64,000 nt of DNA from Pseudomonas sp. B21-056 (GCF_026016325.1 NZ_CP087203.1:1550001-1614000), one strand, 5' to 3'; shown: positions 1 to 9,713, counted from the first letter of the stretch. The notes: generated from the sequence alone by a model not told the origin. Program-made: numbers and translations.

Positions 1-693
1 TGGACATACTCAATGCGTCAGCGGCTCCCTGATCTCAGGGCTTGGCAACACCGAGGGCACGGCCCGTGCACTCGATCCGCAAAAACTCAAGAATTGGTAC
101 GACCTTGCCGTCATCGGCAAGTCGCGTGTGGCCGGGCGACCGGCTGTCATCGTTTCCCTGACACCCAGGGACCAGCATCGCTACGGCTTCGAGCTGCATC
201 TGGACAAGGAAACCGGCCTGCCGCTCAAATCCCTGCTGCTCAACGACAAGGGGCAGTTGCTCGAGCGGTTCCAGTTCACTCGCCTGAACATTGCCGAGCC
301 GGCGGACAGCGACCTGCAAGCCAGTACCGAATGCAAGGCAGTCGTCCAGGACGCCGGCAAGGCCGCTGTGGTGAAAACCAGCTGGCATTCCGATTGGCTC
401 CCCCCGGCTTCGAGTTGACCAACAGCGCCGTGCGCAAGGATCCGGAGACCAACGTCCAGGTCAGCAGCCTGATGTACGACGATGGCCTGGCCCGTTTCTC
501 GGTGTTCCTGGAGCCCCTGAACGGCGCGACCGTCACCGACACGCGCACCCAGCTCGGCCCTACGGCAGCCGTCTCTCGTCGCCTCACGACGCCCCAGGGC
601 GAAATGATGGTGACCGTGGTCGGCGAAATCCCTATTGGTACGGCTGAGCGGATCGCGCTGTCCATGCGTTCCGACGCCACGGCAACACAGTAA
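1..693 (+). pseudogene. mucB: MucB/RseB anti-sigma co-factor, 3' part, frameshifted
   Basis: MucB is a periplasmic protein that binds the anti-sigma factor MucA, shields it from AlgW cleavage and so keeps the envelope-stress sigma factor AlgU inactive. The gene enters from the left edge and reads in the frame of base 2 through typical MucB sequence (YGFELHLDKETGLPLKS). After SWHSDWLPP it runs into a TGA at 416-418. The expected continuation (GFELTNSAVRKDPET up to GEIPIGTAERIALSM) is intact in the next frame and ends at a TAA at 691-693. One base is missing in the C6G2 tract at 400-407, where WLPPGF would need GGG. The truncated product loses about 95 C-terminal residues. It may be a true mutation or a homopolymer sequencing error. 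MucA and AlgU would lie upstream, outside the window. Confidence 0.88.
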
Positions 694-785
694 TATGCTG
701 GCGCGGTGGTTCGGTCTTGATCGAAATGCCGAAACTTCCTGTCAGCATTTTCATTTGCAAAACTTCAAGTTTTTTTCTATTAGGT

Positions 786-803
786 CAGAGCCGCTCGGCT
801 CTG
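786..803 (+). promoter_or_regulatory. Hairpin between mucB and mucD
   Basis: A 7-bp inverted repeat, CAGAGCC-GCTC-GGCTCTG, is followed nine bases later by TTTTT. It sits in the 208-bp gap between the mucB stop and the mucD start, where P. aeruginosa carries mucC. It could be a partial terminator or attenuator of the algU operon. The U-run is too far from the stem for a classic terminator. Nothing else was recognised in the gap. Confidence 0.35.
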
Positions 804-901
804 GCCTTGCCTGTTTTTCCGGAACGATAATACCGACGTGTCTTTCCACTGGTATTCCTTGTTCCATATCGCTTAACCCTGCTCGTCGTAACGGGAGCCG
901 T

Positions 902-2332
902 ATGTCGATACCAAGCTTGAAAACCTGTTTCTCCATCCTTGCCACCGTGCTGGTGCTCGGCCAGGCCGTTCCCGCCCTGGCGGACAGCTTGCCTGACTTC
1001 ACTCAGTTGGTCGAAAACGCCTCGCCTGCGGTGGTGAACATCAGTACCACCCAGAAGCTGCCGGATCGCCGCGTCTCGGACCAGCAGATGCCGGATCTGG
1101 AGGGGTTGCCCCCCATGCTGCGCGAGTTCTTCGAACGCGGCATGCCGCAGCAACCGCGTTCGCCTGGCGGCGGTCGCCAGCGTGAAGCGCAATCCCTGGG
1201 CTCGGGTTTCATCATCTCGCCCGATGGCTACATCCTGACCAATAACCACGTAATCGCCGATGCCGACGAAATCCTGGTACGTCTGTCTGATCGCAGTGAG
1301 TTGAAGGCCAAGCTGATCGGTACCGACCCGCGTTCCGACGTGGCGCTGTTGAAAATCGACGGCAAGGACCTGCCGGTGCTCAAGCTCGGCAAGTCCCAGG
1401 ACCTGAAGGCCGGTCAATGGGTTGTCGCTATTGGTTCGCCGTTCGGCTTCGACCACACCGTGACCCAGGGCATCGTCAGTGCGATCGGTCGCAGCCTGCC
1501 GAACGAAAACTACGTTCCGTTCATCCAGACCGACGTGCCGATCAACCCGGGTAACTCCGGTGGCCCATTGTTCAACCTGTCCGGTGAGGTGGTGGGCATC
1601 AACTCCCAGATCTACACCCGTTCGGGCGGTTTCATGGGCGTGTCCTTCGCGATTCCGATCGATGTGGCCATGGACGTATCCAACCAGTTGAAAAGCGAAG
1701 GCAAGGTCAGTCGCGGCTGGTTGGGGGTGGTCATCCAGGAGGTGAACAAGGATCTGGCCGAATCGTTCGGGCTGGAGAAACCAGCCGGTGCGCTGGTGGC
1801 GCAGATCCAGGAAGGTGGTCCGGCTGCCAAGGGTGGCCTGCAGGTTGGTGATGTGATTCTGAAGCTCAATGACCAGCCGATCATCATGTCCGCGGACCTG
1901 CCACACTTGGTGGGCGCGCTCAAGGCCGGTGCCAAGGCCAACCTGGAAGTGATTCGCGAGGGTAAGCGCAAGAACGTCGAGCTGACGGTCGGTGCCATTC
2001 CTGAAGAGGGCGCGGAGCTGGAATCGCAACCCAAGTCCGGCGTCGAGCGCAGCAGCAATCGCCTGGGTGTGGCGGTGGTCGAGCTGACGGCCGAGCAGAA
2101 GAAAGCCCTGGAACTGCAGGGTGGCGTGGTGATCAAGGAAGTGCAGGACGGTCCTGCTGCCCTGATCGGCCTGCAACCCGGCGACATCATCACGCACCTG
2201 AACAACCAGGCCATCGGCTCCACCAAGGAGTTCACCGATATCGCCAAGGCCCTGCCGAAGAATCGCTCGGTCTCGATGCGCGTTCTGCGTCAGGGACGTG
2301 CGAGCTTCATCACCTTCAAGCTGGCCGAATGA
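902..2332 (+). CDS. mucD: Periplasmic DegP/HtrA-type serine endoprotease MucD
   Basis: MucD degrades or refolds misfolded periplasmic proteins and restrains the AlgU response. The product is 476 residues. It has a signal peptide (about 1-27, cut after ALA), a trypsin-like domain with the triad His116 (TNNHVIAD), Asp146 (RSDVALL) and Ser219 (NPGNSGGPL), and two PDZ domains (about 270-360 and 385-470). The ATG at 902 follows GGGAG, and an upstream in-frame extension has no signal peptide or family match, so it is rejected. The gene follows mucB directly, without mucC, and ends before a strong terminator. Confidence 0.96.
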   Translation: MSIPSLKTCFSILATVLVLGQAVPALADSLPDFTQLVENASPAVVNISTTQKLPDRRVSDQQMPDLEGLPPMLREFFERGMPQQPRSPGGGRQREAQSLGSGFIISPDGYILTNNHVIADADEILVRLSDRSELKAKLIGTDPRSDVALLKIDGKDLPVLKLGKSQDLKAGQWVVAIGSPFGFDHTVTQGIVSAIGRSLPNENYVPFIQTDVPINPGNSGGPLFNLSGEVVGINSQIYTRSGGFMGVSFAIPIDVAMDVSNQLKSEGKVSRGWLGVVIQEVNKDLAESFGLEKPAGALVAQIQEGGPAAKGGLQVGDVILKLNDQPIIMSADLPHLVGALKAGAKANLEVIREGKRKNVELTVGAIPEEGAELESQPKSGVERSSNRLGVAVVELTAEQKKALELQGGVVIKEVQDGPAALIGLQPGDIITHLNNQAIGSTKEFTDIAKALPKNRSVSMRVLRQGRASFITFKLAE

Positions 2333-2350
2333 CCGGTTAGTGGCTCAATG

Positions 2351-2381
2351 AAAAAACCGCCTCGGGAGAGGCGGTTTTTTT
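2351..2381 (+). terminator. Rho-independent terminator after mucD
   Basis: The stem CCGCCTC-GGGA-GAGGCGG (2357-2374) is followed by seven T and preceded by six A. The flanking A/T runs make it potentially bidirectional. It closes the algU-muc operon. Confidence 0.93.
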
Positions 2382-2420
2382 GTGCCTGGTGAAAGGACAG
2401 CCATTGGCGAATATATAGCC

Positions 2421-2514
2421 CCTGTGGGAGCGAGCCTGCTCGCGATAGCGGTGGGTCAGTCGAAAGAGATGTCGGATGTGCTTCCGTCATCGCGAGCAGG
2501 CCCGCTCCCACAGG
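2421..2514. repeat. REP pair (REPIN), inward arrangement
   Basis: Two copies of the GTGGGAGCGAGCCTGCTCGC element face each other across about 45 bases, so the whole unit can fold into one long hairpin. The right arm has one change (GGCCCGCTCCC). Confidence 0.92.
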
Positions 2515-2547
2515 GAAAGTGCCTGGCCGCGAATCCCTGTCTCACCC

Positions 2548-3981
2548 TCAACCCATCATGTCCTTGACCATGCGCTCCTGCTCCATGAGTTCCCGCTGCC
2601 GGGCATCGATACGTGACGACAGCGGGAAGTTGGTGCCGGCGCGGCGCTTGGCGAAGTCCAGTTGCTGGATGGCCTGGCGGTAATCACCCACCAGGGCGAA
2701 GTACTCGGCCCGGGCCTGGTGCAAGCCGATGATGTTGCCCGACAGCCCACGGGTCTCGGCCACCAGGTACCAGACATCCGGATCGTTCGGGCGGGTTTTG
2801 AGCAGCGCTTCCAGGGCCTTCTCGGCATCGGCGGCACGGTTCTGCTTGAGCAACAGGTCGACGCGCACCTGATTGAGTGGGTAATTGCCCGGGTATTGGG
2901 TCAGCATCCGGTCTACGCGAGATTGAGCGTCGGCCAGCTTGTTGCTGGTGATGTCCAGATCGACCTGGGCCAGGTTGTAGATGATTTCGTTGGGGGACTT
3001 GGCCAGCAGCGGCGCGAGGTTCTCCCGGGCTTCATTCAACTGGCCGCCCTTGATCTGCGCAATTGCCAGGCCATAGCGGGCGACGTCGTTCTTGGGGTTT
3101 TCATCCAGTTGTGCCCGGAAGCGCTTGGCGCCCAGGCCCGGGGTTTCCTCGTAGGTCAACTGGACGCGTGCGCGGATCAGTTGATAGCGCATGCTGTCCT
3201 CGATGCCCCCCGGCTTGGCCTGTTCGGCGCGGTTGCGGGTGTCGGCGATCCGGGACTCGGTGACCGGGTGAGTCAGCAGGAACTCCGGTGGCCTGGCATC
3301 GAAGCGGTACTGGCGCATCAGCCGTTCGAACATGGTCGGCATGGAGCGTGGATCGTAGCCGGCCTTTTCCAGGTTCTGGATACCGATGCGGTCGGCTTCC
3401 TGTTCATTCTGGCGCGAAAAACGCCGTTGTTCCTGGATGGCGGCCGCCTGGGTCCCGGCAATGGCCGCGATCCCGGCATCACCACCGCCGGCAGCGGCGA
3501 TCACGATACCGGTCAGCAGCGCGGCCATCATCGGTACCTGCATGCGCTGCTGGGCTTCGACGCCGCGGGCGAAGTGGCGTTGCGACAGGTGAGCCAGTTC
3601 GTGGGCCATCACCGAGGCGTATTCGCCTTCGGTCTGGGCGTTGAGAAACAGACCGCCGTTGACCCCGACGATCCCGCCGGGTGCGGCGAAGGCGTTGAGC
3701 TGCGGGCTGTTGATCAGGATGAACTCCAGGCGCCGGTCGTTGACCTGGCTGGTTTCCACCAGTTTGTACACGCTGCTCTCGACGTAATCCTTGAGCTGTG
3801 GATCATTGAGCTGTGTGACCTGACTGCGCAGCAGGGCCAGCCAGGCGCGCCCCAGCTGGTGTTCCTGCTCCGGCGAGACAATGGCAGAACTGGCATCGCC
3901 AAGTGACGGCAGGTCGTCGGCGAAGCCTGGTGAGGCGAGCAGGCAAGCGAGCGTCAGCAGGGTGGGGCGCAGAAATGTCAT
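2548..3981 (-). CDS. bepA: M48-family periplasmic metalloprotease/chaperone BepA (YfgC)
   Basis: BepA works with the BAM complex in outer-membrane protein assembly and degrades stalled LptD. The 477-residue product has a signal peptide ending FADD, a zinc motif HELAH at 127-131 with the downstream EQEAD ligand near residue 195, and a C-terminal TPR region (about 290-460), the standard BepA order. The ATG at 3981 begins directly with the signal sequence. It is divergent from the TusA-like gene, and the 99-bp gap presumably holds both promoters. Confidence 0.93.
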   Translation of the reverse strand: MTFLRPTLLTLACLLASPGFADDLPSLGDASSAIVSPEQEHQLGRAWLALLRSQVTQLNDPQLKDYVESSVYKLVETSQVNDRRLEFILINSPQLNAFAAPGGIVGVNGGLFLNAQTEGEYASVMAHELAHLSQRHFARGVEAQQRMQVPMMAALLTGIVIAAAGGGDAGIAAIAGTQAAAIQEQRRFSRQNEQEADRIGIQNLEKAGYDPRSMPTMFERLMRQYRFDARPPEFLLTHPVTESRIADTRNRAEQAKPGGIEDSMRYQLIRARVQLTYEETPGLGAKRFRAQLDENPKNDVARYGLAIAQIKGGQLNEARENLAPLLAKSPNEIIYNLAQVDLDITSNKLADAQSRVDRMLTQYPGNYPLNQVRVDLLLKQNRAADAEKALEALLKTRPNDPDVWYLVAETRGLSGNIIGLHQARAEYFALVGDYRQAIQQLDFAKRRAGTNFPLSSRIDARQRELMEQERMVKDMMG

Positions 3982-4080
3982 GCACGGGGGCCTTAGTCGA
4001 CAAAGACCCTACTGTAGCCGGACACCGGGCCCGGGACCAGATATTCTAGGCCGCTCTACGACCCGCTGCGGAGTGAACCG

Positions 4081-4320
4081 ATGACCGATGCTGTAGCCCA
4101 CGATGCCGAACTGGACGCCAGCGGCCTGAACTGTCCGTTGCCATTGCTCAAGGCCAAGCTTGTGCTCAACAGCCTGGCCAGTGGCGCCGTGCTCAAGGTC
4201 ATCGCCACGGACGCGGGCTCCCAGCGTGATTTCCGCACCTTCGCCCGGTTGGCCGGTCATACGCTGCTGCATGAGGAAGACGACAATGGCGTCTTCCGTT
4301 ATTGGCTGAAAAAAGCCTGA
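4081..4320 (+). CDS. TusA/SirA-family sulfurtransferase-like protein
   Basis: A 79-residue protein of the TusA fold. The family carries persulfide sulfur on a cysteine in a CPxP motif, here NCPLP with Cys18. The true tusA of Pseudomonas is usually elsewhere, so this is probably the paralogue found next to the PerM-type permease rather than the tRNA-thiolation protein. The 30-bp gap to the next gene suggests co-transcription. Confidence 0.85.
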   Translation: MTDAVAHDAELDASGLNCPLPLLKAKLVLNSLASGAVLKVIATDAGSQRDFRTFARLAGHTLLHEEDDNGVFRYWLKKA

Positions 4321-4350
4321 ATAACCGATGGTGTTGCTTAAGGATTTTTA

Positions 4351-5421
4351 ATGTTCAAAGTGTTACGCGACTGGATCCAGCGCTACTTCTCCGACGAAGA
4401 AGCGGTGGTCCTGGCAGTGCTGCTGTTCTTGGGGTTCGCGGCAGTCCTCACCTTGGGCGGTATGCTGGCACCGGTGTTGGCGGGGATGGTGCTGGCGTAC
4501 CTGATGCAAGGCTTGGTCACCACGCTGGAGCGCCTGCGGCTGCCGGGCAGCGTCGCGGTGGCGCTGGTGTTCGCCCTGTTCATGGGGCTGTTGGTGGTGT
4601 TCATCGTGATGATCGTGCCGCTGCTCTGGCACCAGTTGGTGACGCTGTTCAACGAATTGCCGGGCATGCTCGCCAAGTGGCAGTCCCTGTTGTTGCTGCT
4701 GCCTGAGCGCTATCCGCACCTGGTGTCGGACGAGCAGGTGCTCCAGACCATCGAAGTGGTGCGCGGCCAGATCGGCAAGTTCGGCCAGTGGGCGCTGACG
4801 TTTTCGTTGTCGAGCCTGCCGCTGCTCGTGAACATCATGATTTACCTGGTGCTGGTGCCGATCCTGGTGTTTTTCTTTCTCAAGGATCGGGAAATGATCG
4901 GCCGTTGGGTCCGTGGCTACCTGCCCCGTGAGCGGGCGCTGATCACCCGGGTGGCCCAGGAGATGAATCGCCAGATTGCCAATTACATTCGCGGAAAGGT
5001 CATCGAGGTTTTCATCTGCGGCGGCGTGACCTACATCGGCTTCGTGGCTCTTGGGCTCAATTACGCCGCATTGCTGGCGCTGCTGGTGGGGGTTTCGGTG
5101 GTGGTGCCTTATGTCGGCACGGTGGTGGTGACCGTGCCGGTGGCCTTGATTGCGCTGTTCCAGTGGGGCTGGAGCGATCAGTTCATTTACCTGATGGCGG
5201 TCTACGGCATCATCCAGACGCTGGACGGCAACGTGCTGGTGCCGCTGCTGTTCTCCGAAGCGGTGAACCTGCATCCGGTGGCGATCATCTGCGCGGTGCT
5301 GTTGTTTGGCGGGTTGTGGGGGTTCTGGGGGGTGTTCTTTGCGATTCCCCTGGCGACGCTGTTCAAGGCTGTGCTGGATGCGTGGCCGAGCAAGGAGCCG
5401 GTTGTCGCGCCGCTGCTCTAG
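4351..5421 (+). CDS. AI-2E/PerM-family inner-membrane permease
   Basis: A 356-residue integral membrane protein of the AI-2E transporter (PerM/YdiK) family. Hydrophobic segments lie at about 20-65, 75-100, 155-180, 215-260 and 270-340, with the family pattern VVPYVGTVVVTVPVALIAL and a C-terminal GGLWGFWGVFFAIPLATL. Substrate is unknown; several members are Na+/H+ antiporters rather than AI-2 exporters. The ATG at 4351 has AAGGA seven bases upstream. Confidence 0.9.
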   Translation: MFKVLRDWIQRYFSDEEAVVLAVLLFLGFAAVLTLGGMLAPVLAGMVLAYLMQGLVTTLERLRLPGSVAVALVFALFMGLLVVFIVMIVPLLWHQLVTLFNELPGMLAKWQSLLLLLPERYPHLVSDEQVLQTIEVVRGQIGKFGQWALTFSLSSLPLLVNIMIYLVLVPILVFFFLKDREMIGRWVRGYLPRERALITRVAQEMNRQIANYIRGKVIEVFICGGVTYIGFVALGLNYAALLALLVGVSVVVPYVGTVVVTVPVALIALFQWGWSDQFIYLMAVYGIIQTLDGNVLVPLLFSEAVNLHPVAIICAVLLFGGLWGFWGVFFAIPLATLFKAVLDAWPSKEPVVAPLL

Positions 5422-5450
5422 CTGATTTATCGGGTGGGGCTGATGGCTTC

Positions 5451-5525
5451 ATCGCGAGCGGGCTCGCTCCCACAGGGATTTGTTAACGCCGAAAATCCAG
5501 TGTGGGAGCGAGCCTGCTCGCGATG
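5451..5525. repeat. REP pair, outward arrangement
   Basis: Two REP elements point away from each other (ATCGCGAGCGGGCTCGCTCCCAC, then GTGGGAGCGAGCCTGCTCGC) with a 29-base spacer. It lies between the convergent permease and bcp genes. Confidence 0.9.
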
Positions 5526-5549
5526 GGGCCCGACTAGCAATAAAAAGTC

Positions 5550-6023
5550 TCAGATCTTGTCGAGCGCCTGAGCCGCCGCCAGCACCGCATCCACATGCCC
5601 GGGCACTTTCACCCCACGCCATTCCTGGCGCAGCACGCCGTTCTTGTCGATCAGGAACGTGCTGCGATCCACGCCCAGGTATTCCTTGCCATAGAGCTTT
5701 TTCAGCTTGATCACATCGAACAACTGGCAGACGGCTTCGTCCTTGTCGCTGATCAGCTCGAACGGAAACTCCTGCTTGCACTTGAAGTTTTCGTGGGACT
5801 TGAGGCTGTCCCGGGAGACGCCGAACACTTCGGTGTTGGCCGCCTGGAATTGTGCGTACTGGTCACGAAAGCCCTGGCCTTCGGTGGTGCAGCCTGGGGT
5901 GCTGTCCTTCGGATAGAAGTAGATCACCACCTGCTTGCCTTTCAAGGCCGCGAGGCTGACAGTCTGCCCGCTGGTGGCGGGTGCCTGGAAATCGGTAACC
6001 GGCTGGTCGATGGCAACGGCCAT
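5550..6023 (-). CDS. bcp: Thioredoxin-dependent thiol peroxidase Bcp (PrxQ)
   Basis: A 157-residue cytoplasmic peroxiredoxin that reduces hydrogen peroxide and organic hydroperoxides using thioredoxin. The peroxidatic Cys45 lies in DSTPGCTTEG. The nearby second Cys of E. coli Bcp (position 50) is absent, but Cys82 (NFKCKQEF) is available as resolver, as in several PrxQ subtypes. The gene starts 10 bp after gcvR, an operon pair conserved in Pseudomonas. Confidence 0.95.
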   Translation of the reverse strand: MAVAIDQPVTDFQAPATSGQTVSLAALKGKQVVIYFYPKDSTPGCTTEGQGFRDQYAQFQAANTEVFGVSRDSLKSHENFKCKQEFPFELISDKDEAVCQLFDVIKLKKLYGKEYLGVDRSTFLIDKNGVLRQEWRGVKVPGHVDAVLAAAQALDKI

Positions 6024-6033
6024 GAGCGCTTCC

Positions 6034-6594
6034 TTACATTGGGTTTTGTGGGCGCCACGGTTCGATCAGTGCGTCCAGGTTCATCGCGTCGGCGAAGTCC
6101 AGGAACTGATCGCGCAGCCAACTGATCTGGGTGCCGGCCGGCAGGGTCACGGTGAATGTGGCGTTGAGCATGGTGCCGCCGGTCTGCGGCGCCTGGTAGG
6201 TGTCGCAGGTGAGGTTTTCCAGCTCGACGTGGTGGTCCATGAAGAACTGGCACAGCTCGTTGATGATGTCCGGGCGGTAGGCCGAGCTCACATAGGCCAC
6301 GTAGGGCAGGGCCTGTGGACGGTTTTCCAGCGCGGCGCTGCGCACCACATTGACGGTGAAGGTGTGTTTCTTGGCCAGCACCGGCAGGCTGCCTTCCAGG
6401 CGGGCCAGGGCGTCCCAGCTGCCGGAAACCTCAAGCACGAGCGCACTGCATTCGCCGTGGCGGGTCAGGCGTGAGGTCACGACGGCGCAGCGGTTCTCAT
6501 GGCTGGCGCGGCACAGGACGTTGGTCAGCTCCATGGGGTTGGCGCCAAGGGCACTGATGACAAGGAATTGTTCGCGGACTGTGGGGGTGGACAT
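6034..6594 (-). CDS. gcvR: Glycine cleavage system regulator GcvR-like (two ACT domains)
   Basis: A 186-residue cytoplasmic regulator with two tandem ACT folds, about 8-85 (LVISALGANPMELTNVLCRA) and 95-175. In E. coli GcvR binds glycine and antagonises the activator GcvA. It is first gene of the gcvR-bcp pair and divergent from dapA across 316 bp, the conserved Pseudomonas arrangement. The ATG at 6594 is chosen because the domain starts immediately after it. Confidence 0.9.
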   Translation of the reverse strand: MSTPTVREQFLVISALGANPMELTNVLCRASHENRCAVVTSRLTRHGECSALVLEVSGSWDALARLEGSLPVLAKKHTFTVNVVRSAALENRPQALPYVAYVSSAYRPDIINELCQFFMDHHVELENLTCDTYQAPQTGGTMLNATFTVTLPAGTQISWLRDQFLDFADAMNLDALIEPWRPQNPM

Positions 6595-6910
6595 GCAGCA
6601 TTCCTAAAGCGATGAGCGGTCGATACCTACGCCATCCTGCACGGCGCCGGCCTGCGAAAACGAACGACTCAAGCCCTGTGCCTGGGGTTGCCCGGCATTC
6701 CGCAACAGAGGGGAAATACGCCGGGACAAACACAGGATCGGGGCTTGTGGCGACGAAAACGGAGGCTGGGAACCGGCCTGTGAGCGTGTCGGTACCGATC
6801 AAAGTCTGAAGGGTAGCGAAAACCATCGCCAAGGGGAATGGGAGTTCGCTTGTACAAGCATCTTGGCGCCAGTACCATTACGGCTCTCTTTTTCCGGCAG
6901 GAGCGGTTTC
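6595..6910. other. Divergent gcvR/dapA intergenic region
   Basis: 316 bp separate the gcvR and dapA starts. It should hold both promoters. I see no convincing -35/-10 pair, repeat or small gene. Confidence 0.5.
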
Positions 6911-7789
6911 ATGATTGCGGGCAGTATGGTGGCACTGGTCACACCCATGGATGCACAAGGGCGTCTTGACTGGGCCAGCCTCAGCAAACTCGTGGACTTC
7001 CACCTTGAAAACGGCACCCATGCCATTGTCGCCGTCGGTACCACCGGCGAGTCGGCGACTCTCGATGTCAACGAACACATCGAAGTCATCCGTGCCGTGG
7101 TCAAGCAGGTCAACGGCCGCATTCCGGTCATCGCCGGTACTGGCGCCAACTCGACCCGCGAAGCCGTCGAGCTGACCCGCAACGCCAAGGAAGCCGGTGC
7201 CGACGCCTGCCTGCTCGTTGTGCCTTACTACAACCGGCCGACCCAGGAAGGCTTGTACCAGCACTTCAAACACATCGCCGAAGCGGTCGACATCCCGCAG
7301 ATCCTCTATAACGTTCCCGGCCGCACCTCCTGCGACATGCAGGCCGAGACCGTGATCCGCCTGTCCACCGTCCCGAACATCATCGGCATCAAGGAAGCCA
7401 CCGGCGACCTGAAGCGCGCCAAGGCCATCCTTGATGGCGTGAGCAAGGACTTCATCGTGATGTCTGGTGACGATCCGACGGCGGTCGAGCTGATCCTGAT
7501 GGGCGGCAAGGGCAATATCTCCGTCACCGCCAACGTCGCGCCGCGGGAAATGGCCGACCTGTGCGAGGCCGCGCTCAAGGGCGACGCCGAGACCGCACGG
7601 GCCATCAACGAAAAACTGATGCCGCTGCACAAGGACCTGTTCATCGAAGCCAACCCGATCCCGGTGAAGTGGGCGCTGGTGGAAATGGGCCTGATGCACG
7701 AAGGCATCCGTCTGCCGCTCACCTGGCTGAGCAACGCCTGTCACGAACCGCTGCGGCAGGCCATGCGCCAGTCCGGCGTCCTGGTTTAA
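6911..7789 (+). CDS. dapA: 4-hydroxy-tetrahydrodipicolinate synthase
   Basis: DapA condenses pyruvate with aspartate semialdehyde in the first committed step of lysine and meso-diaminopimelate synthesis in the cytosol. The 292-residue TIM-barrel enzyme shows [10 protein letters not shown], the catalytic tyrosine in VVPYYNRPT and the Schiff-base lysine in IGIKEATGD. The ATG at 6911 follows CAGGAGCGGTTTC and matches the family N-terminus [13 protein letters not shown]. bamC follows 17 bp downstream, as in most gammaproteobacteria. Confidence 0.97.
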   Translation: MIAGSMVALVTPMDAQGRLDWASLSKLVDFHLENGTHAIVAVGTTGESATLDVNEHIEVIRAVVKQVNGRIPVIAGTGANSTREAVELTRNAKEAGADACLLVVPYYNRPTQEGLYQHFKHIAEAVDIPQILYNVPGRTSCDMQAETVIRLSTVPNIIGIKEATGDLKRAKAILDGVSKDFIVMSGDDPTAVELILMGGKGNISVTANVAPREMADLCEAALKGDAETARAINEKLMPLHKDLFIEANPIPVKWALVEMGLMHEGIRLPLTWLSNACHEPLRQAMRQSGVLV

Positions 7790-7806
7790 TTGAGGAAGTA
7801 CACCGC

Positions 7807-8922
7807 ATGAAGCGAATTGCCGGACTTTCCGCACTTGCCTTGATTATCTCCAGCACCAGTGGCTGTGGGTGGATCTGGGGCCCGGAAGGTTACTTCCGCG
7901 ATCGTGGTAGCGATTACCTGAACGCGCAACAGACTGCACCGATGCAACTGCCGCCGGACGTCCACGTCGCCAAGCGCCTGGACCCGCTGCTGCCGATTCC
8001 GCGTAACGTGGCCGACGACACAGCCAAGGGTGAATACGTGGTTCCTCGTCCGCAGCCGCTGTCGGCCATCGCCGATGCCAGCGACTACACCCTGCAGAAG
8101 AGTGGCGATTCACGTTGGGTCATGGCCCAGCATCCGCCGGCCGAAGTCTGGCCGGTGGCGATCCAGTTCTTCCAGGACAACGGTTTCCGCATTGATGAGC
8201 AGCGCCCGCAGACCGGCGAGTTCACCACCACCTGGCAACACGCCGATGAACTGTCCGCCGCCATGGGCAAGCGCCTGAGTGCTGCCGGTGTCGCCAGCGA
8301 CAGCGAATCCCGCGTGCGGGTGCGCATCGAGCCGGGCGTGCAGCGCAATACCAGTGAAGTCTATGTGGTCAGCGCCGAGCGTCCTGCTGGCAGCACCGCC
8401 GACGTGGCGTTCACCAACCGTTCGGTCAATACCGGCCTTGACGCTGCGCTGGTGGACGACATGCTCGCCAGCATGAGCCGTTCGGCAGAGCAGGGTGGTT
8501 CGGTTTCGATGCTGGCTTCCCGGGATTTCGACACGCCGAGCCGTGTCAGCCTGACCGAAGACGGCAGCGGTAACCCGGTGCTCAACGTCGGCTCCGACCT
8601 GGACCGTGCGTGGTCGAGCGTTGGTCGTGCGCTGGAGCAGGGCGAATGGCGGGTTGAGGACATCAACCGCAGCCTGGGCCTGTACTACATCAACCTCGCC
8701 GAAAAAGCCGAGAAGAAAGACGAGAAGCCAGGCTTCTTCAGTGGTCTGTTCGGCAGCAAGCCGAACAAGGAAGAAATCGAGGCGCGCGCCGAGCGTTATC
8801 AGGTTCGCCTGAGCAAGGTGGGCGACAACGTTCAGGTGACCGTCGAGAAAAACATCAATACCGTGGCGCCGGCCGAAGTGGCCCGCAAGGTATTGGGCGT
8901 GATTCAGGACAACCTGGGCTGA
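7807..8922 (+). CDS. bamC: Outer-membrane assembly lipoprotein BamC
   Basis: BamC (NlpB) is a lipoprotein of the BAM complex that inserts beta-barrel proteins. The 371-residue product begins with a lipoprotein signal whose acceptor Cys falls in [12 protein letters not shown] flexible N-terminal part (about 21-90) is followed by two helix-grip domains. GAGG precedes the ATG at 7807, and an earlier in-frame extension overlapping dapA is rejected. It is co-transcribed with dapA. Confidence 0.95.
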   Translation: MKRIAGLSALALIISSTSGCGWIWGPEGYFRDRGSDYLNAQQTAPMQLPPDVHVAKRLDPLLPIPRNVADDTAKGEYVVPRPQPLSAIADASDYTLQKSGDSRWVMAQHPPAEVWPVAIQFFQDNGFRIDEQRPQTGEFTTTWQHADELSAAMGKRLSAAGVASDSESRVRVRIEPGVQRNTSEVYVVSAERPAGSTADVAFTNRSVNTGLDAALVDDMLASMSRSAEQGGSVSMLASRDFDTPSRVSLTEDGSGNPVLNVGSDLDRAWSSVGRALEQGEWRVEDINRSLGLYYINLAEKAEKKDEKPGFFSGLFGSKPNKEEIEARAERYQVRLSKVGDNVQVTVEKNINTVAPAEVARKVLGVIQDNLG

Positions 8923-8926
8923 TCCG

Positions 8927-9685
8927 ATGCGTTTTGCCGTTCTCGGCAGCGGTAGCCAGGGGAACGGCACGCTGGTAGCCAGTGCCGGTACGTACGTGCT
9001 GGTCGATTGTGGTTTCTCCCTGCGGGAAACCGAGAAGCGCCTGCTGCGCCTGGGTGTGCATCCGGCGCAACTGAGCGCGATACTCGTGACCCATGAACAT
9101 GCCGACCATGTGCATGGCGTGGGTCTGCTTTCTCGGCGCTACAATCTGCCGGTGTACCTGAGCCGTGGAACCTTAGGCGGCCTGCGCAAGCCCATTGAGC
9201 CGGCGGGTTTCGTCGCCGGTGGCGAGCAACTGCGCATCGGTTGTCTGGATATCAACGTGGTCAGTGTGGCGCATGACGCCCGTGAGCCGACGCAGTATGT
9301 ATTCAGCGACGGCGAGCGGCGTTTCGGCTTGTTGACCGACCTGGGATCGTATTGCGACAGGGTCATGGACAGCTATCGGGATCTCGATGCCTTGATGATC
9401 GAGTCCAACCACTGCCGCGATATGCTGGCACGCGGGTACTACCCGTACTTCCTCAAGCAGCGGGTCGGCGGGGAACACGGACATTTGAACAACCACCAGG
9501 CGGCGTACCTGGTGGCCGAGTTGGGCTGGCAAGGCCTGCAACACCTGGTCCTGGCCCATCTGAGCAGCAAGAACAACCTGCCGCAGCTGGCCCGGCAATG
9601 TTTTGTCGACACCCTCGGGTGCGACCCGGACTGGCTGCAACTGGCCGATCAAGATTCAGGGCTCGACTGGCGACATATCGCCTAG
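8927..9685 (+). CDS. MBL-fold metallohydrolase (YycJ/WalJ-like)
   Basis: A 252-residue metallo-beta-lactamase-fold hydrolase. Metal motif THEHADH is at about 46-52, with further ligands in ESNHCRD and GGEHGHLNN. It resembles the YycJ group, for which nuclease activity has been proposed. Substrate is unknown in Pseudomonas. It starts 4 bp after bamC and precedes purC, so it is translationally coupled within the dapA-bamC-purC cluster. Confidence 0.9.
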   Translation: MRFAVLGSGSQGNGTLVASAGTYVLVDCGFSLRETEKRLLRLGVHPAQLSAILVTHEHADHVHGVGLLSRRYNLPVYLSRGTLGGLRKPIEPAGFVAGGEQLRIGCLDINVVSVAHDAREPTQYVFSDGERRFGLLTDLGSYCDRVMDSYRDLDALMIESNHCRDMLARGYYPYFLKQRVGGEHGHLNNHQAAYLVAELGWQGLQHLVLAHLSSKNNLPQLARQCFVDTLGCDPDWLQLADQDSGLDWRHIA

Positions 9686-9713
9686 CCCATCTACTTAGCA
9701 AGCGGAGCCCATC

